A stretch of DNA of 6,928 nt, from the NCBI GenBank assembly GCA_003446295.1, contig DMBB01000083.1, positions 846 through 7,773 on the forward strand. Direction: 5' to 3'. Of the stretch, positions 6,049 to 6,928 are shown piece after piece (position 1 is the first letter of the stretch; each line of letters begins with the position of its first letter). The translations under genes and the position numbers were made by a program. The notes beneath the pieces were generated by a model that worked only from the letters and a program-made list of their open reading frames with translations, did not search any database and was not told where the DNA came from. The stretch comes from Erysipelotrichaceae bacterium (GTDB lineage Bacteria > Bacillota_I > Bacilli_A > Erysipelotrichales > Erysipelotrichaceae).

Positions 6049-6928
6049 CAAACAAGAATACAGTCAATGAAGAAACTGTTGAGCGCAGGCATATGAAGCC
6101 CAAGCAGGTCCAGAAGGGCGTCTTCAAGCATGATATGACAGCCGGCAATGCCGTTCTGACACTGCTGGCGATCATTGCGGATGTTCTTGTGATCTACTTC
6201 ATGTTCAACACGACAAGATTCGCTACCCTCAGCAAGACTGCGTTTATCCTGGTCAATGTGGCAGTGCTCGCTTTGCTGATACTGATCAACATTCTTGCAA
6301 TGTTCGCAATCAGGACAAGAAAAGTCAGACTGTTCGTGACCTCCGGCGTGCTGATCTGCACCATTCTGGGATTCGGAGCGTATGGTGCCTATGCAGCAGC
6401 CAAGGTCAACAAAAACATTGATAAGATCACAAATACAACGGTTGAAGAATCCGTATCGACAAGCCTTGTTGTGTACAACGGGGAAGGTTCCGAGAACCTG
6501 ACCGATGTATCGCAGCTTGACGGCAGAACGGTTGGATACGCCAGCGGCACACATACGGCAGAACTCGGAAAGAACCAGATCGACAGCAAAGGGATCCGTG
6601 CTTCCTATCAGGAGTACCAGGATTATTCCTCTGTCATCCTGGCGCTCTTCAGCGGGGATATCGACTGTGCGGTGCTTCCGACAAACTATGCGTCGATCTT
6701 CCAGAATGAAAGCGGCATGTCCGATGCCCTGAAACAGACTGCTTCGATCCTTGATTTCGAAGATACCGTTACCGTCACAAATAAAGCCGGAGCGGATAAG
6801 GATATTACAAAAGAACCGTTTACGGTACTGCTGATCGGAAATGCTGACGGACTTTCCGATACGATGATCCTCTGCTCGGTCAACCCGATCTCCATGACAG
6901 TCACGATGAGTTCACTGGCAAGAGACTC
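6045..6928 (+). CDS. LytR-CpsA-Psr (LCP) family protein with solute-binding-like insert, N-terminal part (3' end outside window)
   Basis: The frame is open for 294 codons to the window edge. The ATG at 6045 overlaps the previous stop (ATGA) and has AAGGAGG six bases upstream. A charged cytoplasmic head (1-32) is followed by three hydrophobic helices near 34-54, 66-89 and 96-119, so the rest lies outside. Residues about 136-246 resemble a lobe of a type-2 periplasmic binding protein: LDGRTVGYASGT (158-169), then ILALFSGDIDCAVLPTNY (198-215). The LCP catalytic domain starts at about 257: PFTVLLIGNADGLSDTMIL (258-276), VNPISMTVTMSSLARDS to the edge. LCP enzymes transfer polyprenyl-pyrophosphate-linked glycopolymers (teichoic acid, capsule) to peptidoglycan; older records call them transcriptional attenuators. 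The loop before SDT is short, and the usual Arg of RSDT is Leu270. The rest of the catalytic domain is not visible, so activity cannot be judged. Confidence 0.88.
   Translation, partial: MTNKNTVNEETVERRHMKPKQVQKGVFKHDMTAGNAVLTLLAIIADVLVIYFMFNTTRFATLSKTAFILVNVAVLALLILINILAMFAIRTRKVRLFVTSGVLICTILGFGAYGAYAAAKVNKNIDKITNTTVEESVSTSLVVYNGEGSENLTDVSQLDGRTVGYASGTHTAELGKNQIDSKGIRASYQEYQDYSSVILALFSGDIDCAVLPTNYASIFQNESGMSDALKQTASILDFEDTVTVTNKAGADKDITKEPFTVLLIGNADGLSDTMILCSVNPISMTVTMSSLARD

Noticed and set aside
5991..6554. Minus-strand open frame of 187 codons opposite the start of the LCP gene.
   Set aside because: The plus strand has a strong ribosome binding site, three membrane helices and the LCP domain; the opposite frame is His/Cys-rich without known domains.

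Overview
The window (about half G+C, uniform in composition, AAAGGAGG-type ribosome binding sites) looks like a surface-polysaccharide locus of a Gram-positive Firmicute. The style of the LCP protein at the right end (three membrane segments, then a solute-binding-like module, then the LCP domain) recalls Erysipelotrichales-type Firmicutes. That taxonomic guess comes from memory of the family and is tentative. All genes are on the + strand, and both end genes are cut by the window edge.

Left block (1-4207): four tightly packed genes. They are the C-terminal half of a family-2 glycosyltransferase (GT2), a GT4 glycosyltransferase overlapping it by 11 bp, a polytopic O-antigen polymerase/ligase-like membrane protein, and a second complete GT2. 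All junctions overlap or nearly touch, so this is almost certainly one operon. Its likely job is to assemble a lipid-linked repeat unit on the cytoplasmic face (the glycosyltransferases) and to polymerise or transfer it on the outer face (the membrane protein).

The only real intergenic gap (4208-4308) holds a perfect 20-bp dyad, a good sigma-A-like promoter (TTGTTT, 17-nt spacer, TATAAT) and a strong ribosome binding site. It therefore marks a new transcription unit.

Right block (4309 to the end): a GtrB/CsbB-like polyprenyl-phosphate sugar transferase with two C-terminal membrane helices, an unrecognised single-pass membrane-anchored protein of 267 aa with an NTF2-like look, and the first 294 codons of a LytR-CpsA-Psr (LCP) protein. 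LCP enzymes attach polyprenyl-pyrophosphate-linked glycopolymers to peptidoglycan. The three genes are spaced 15 bp apart or overlap by 4 bp.

A working model is that the left operon builds and polymerises a glycan, the GtrB-like enzyme makes a lipid-linked sugar donor for decorating it outside the membrane, and the LCP protein anchors the finished polymer to the wall. The most unusual items are the LCP architecture with its atypical active-site signature, and the uncharacterised anchored protein encoded between the GtrB-like and LCP genes. I found no RNA genes, mobile elements, CRISPR arrays or signs of broken genes.
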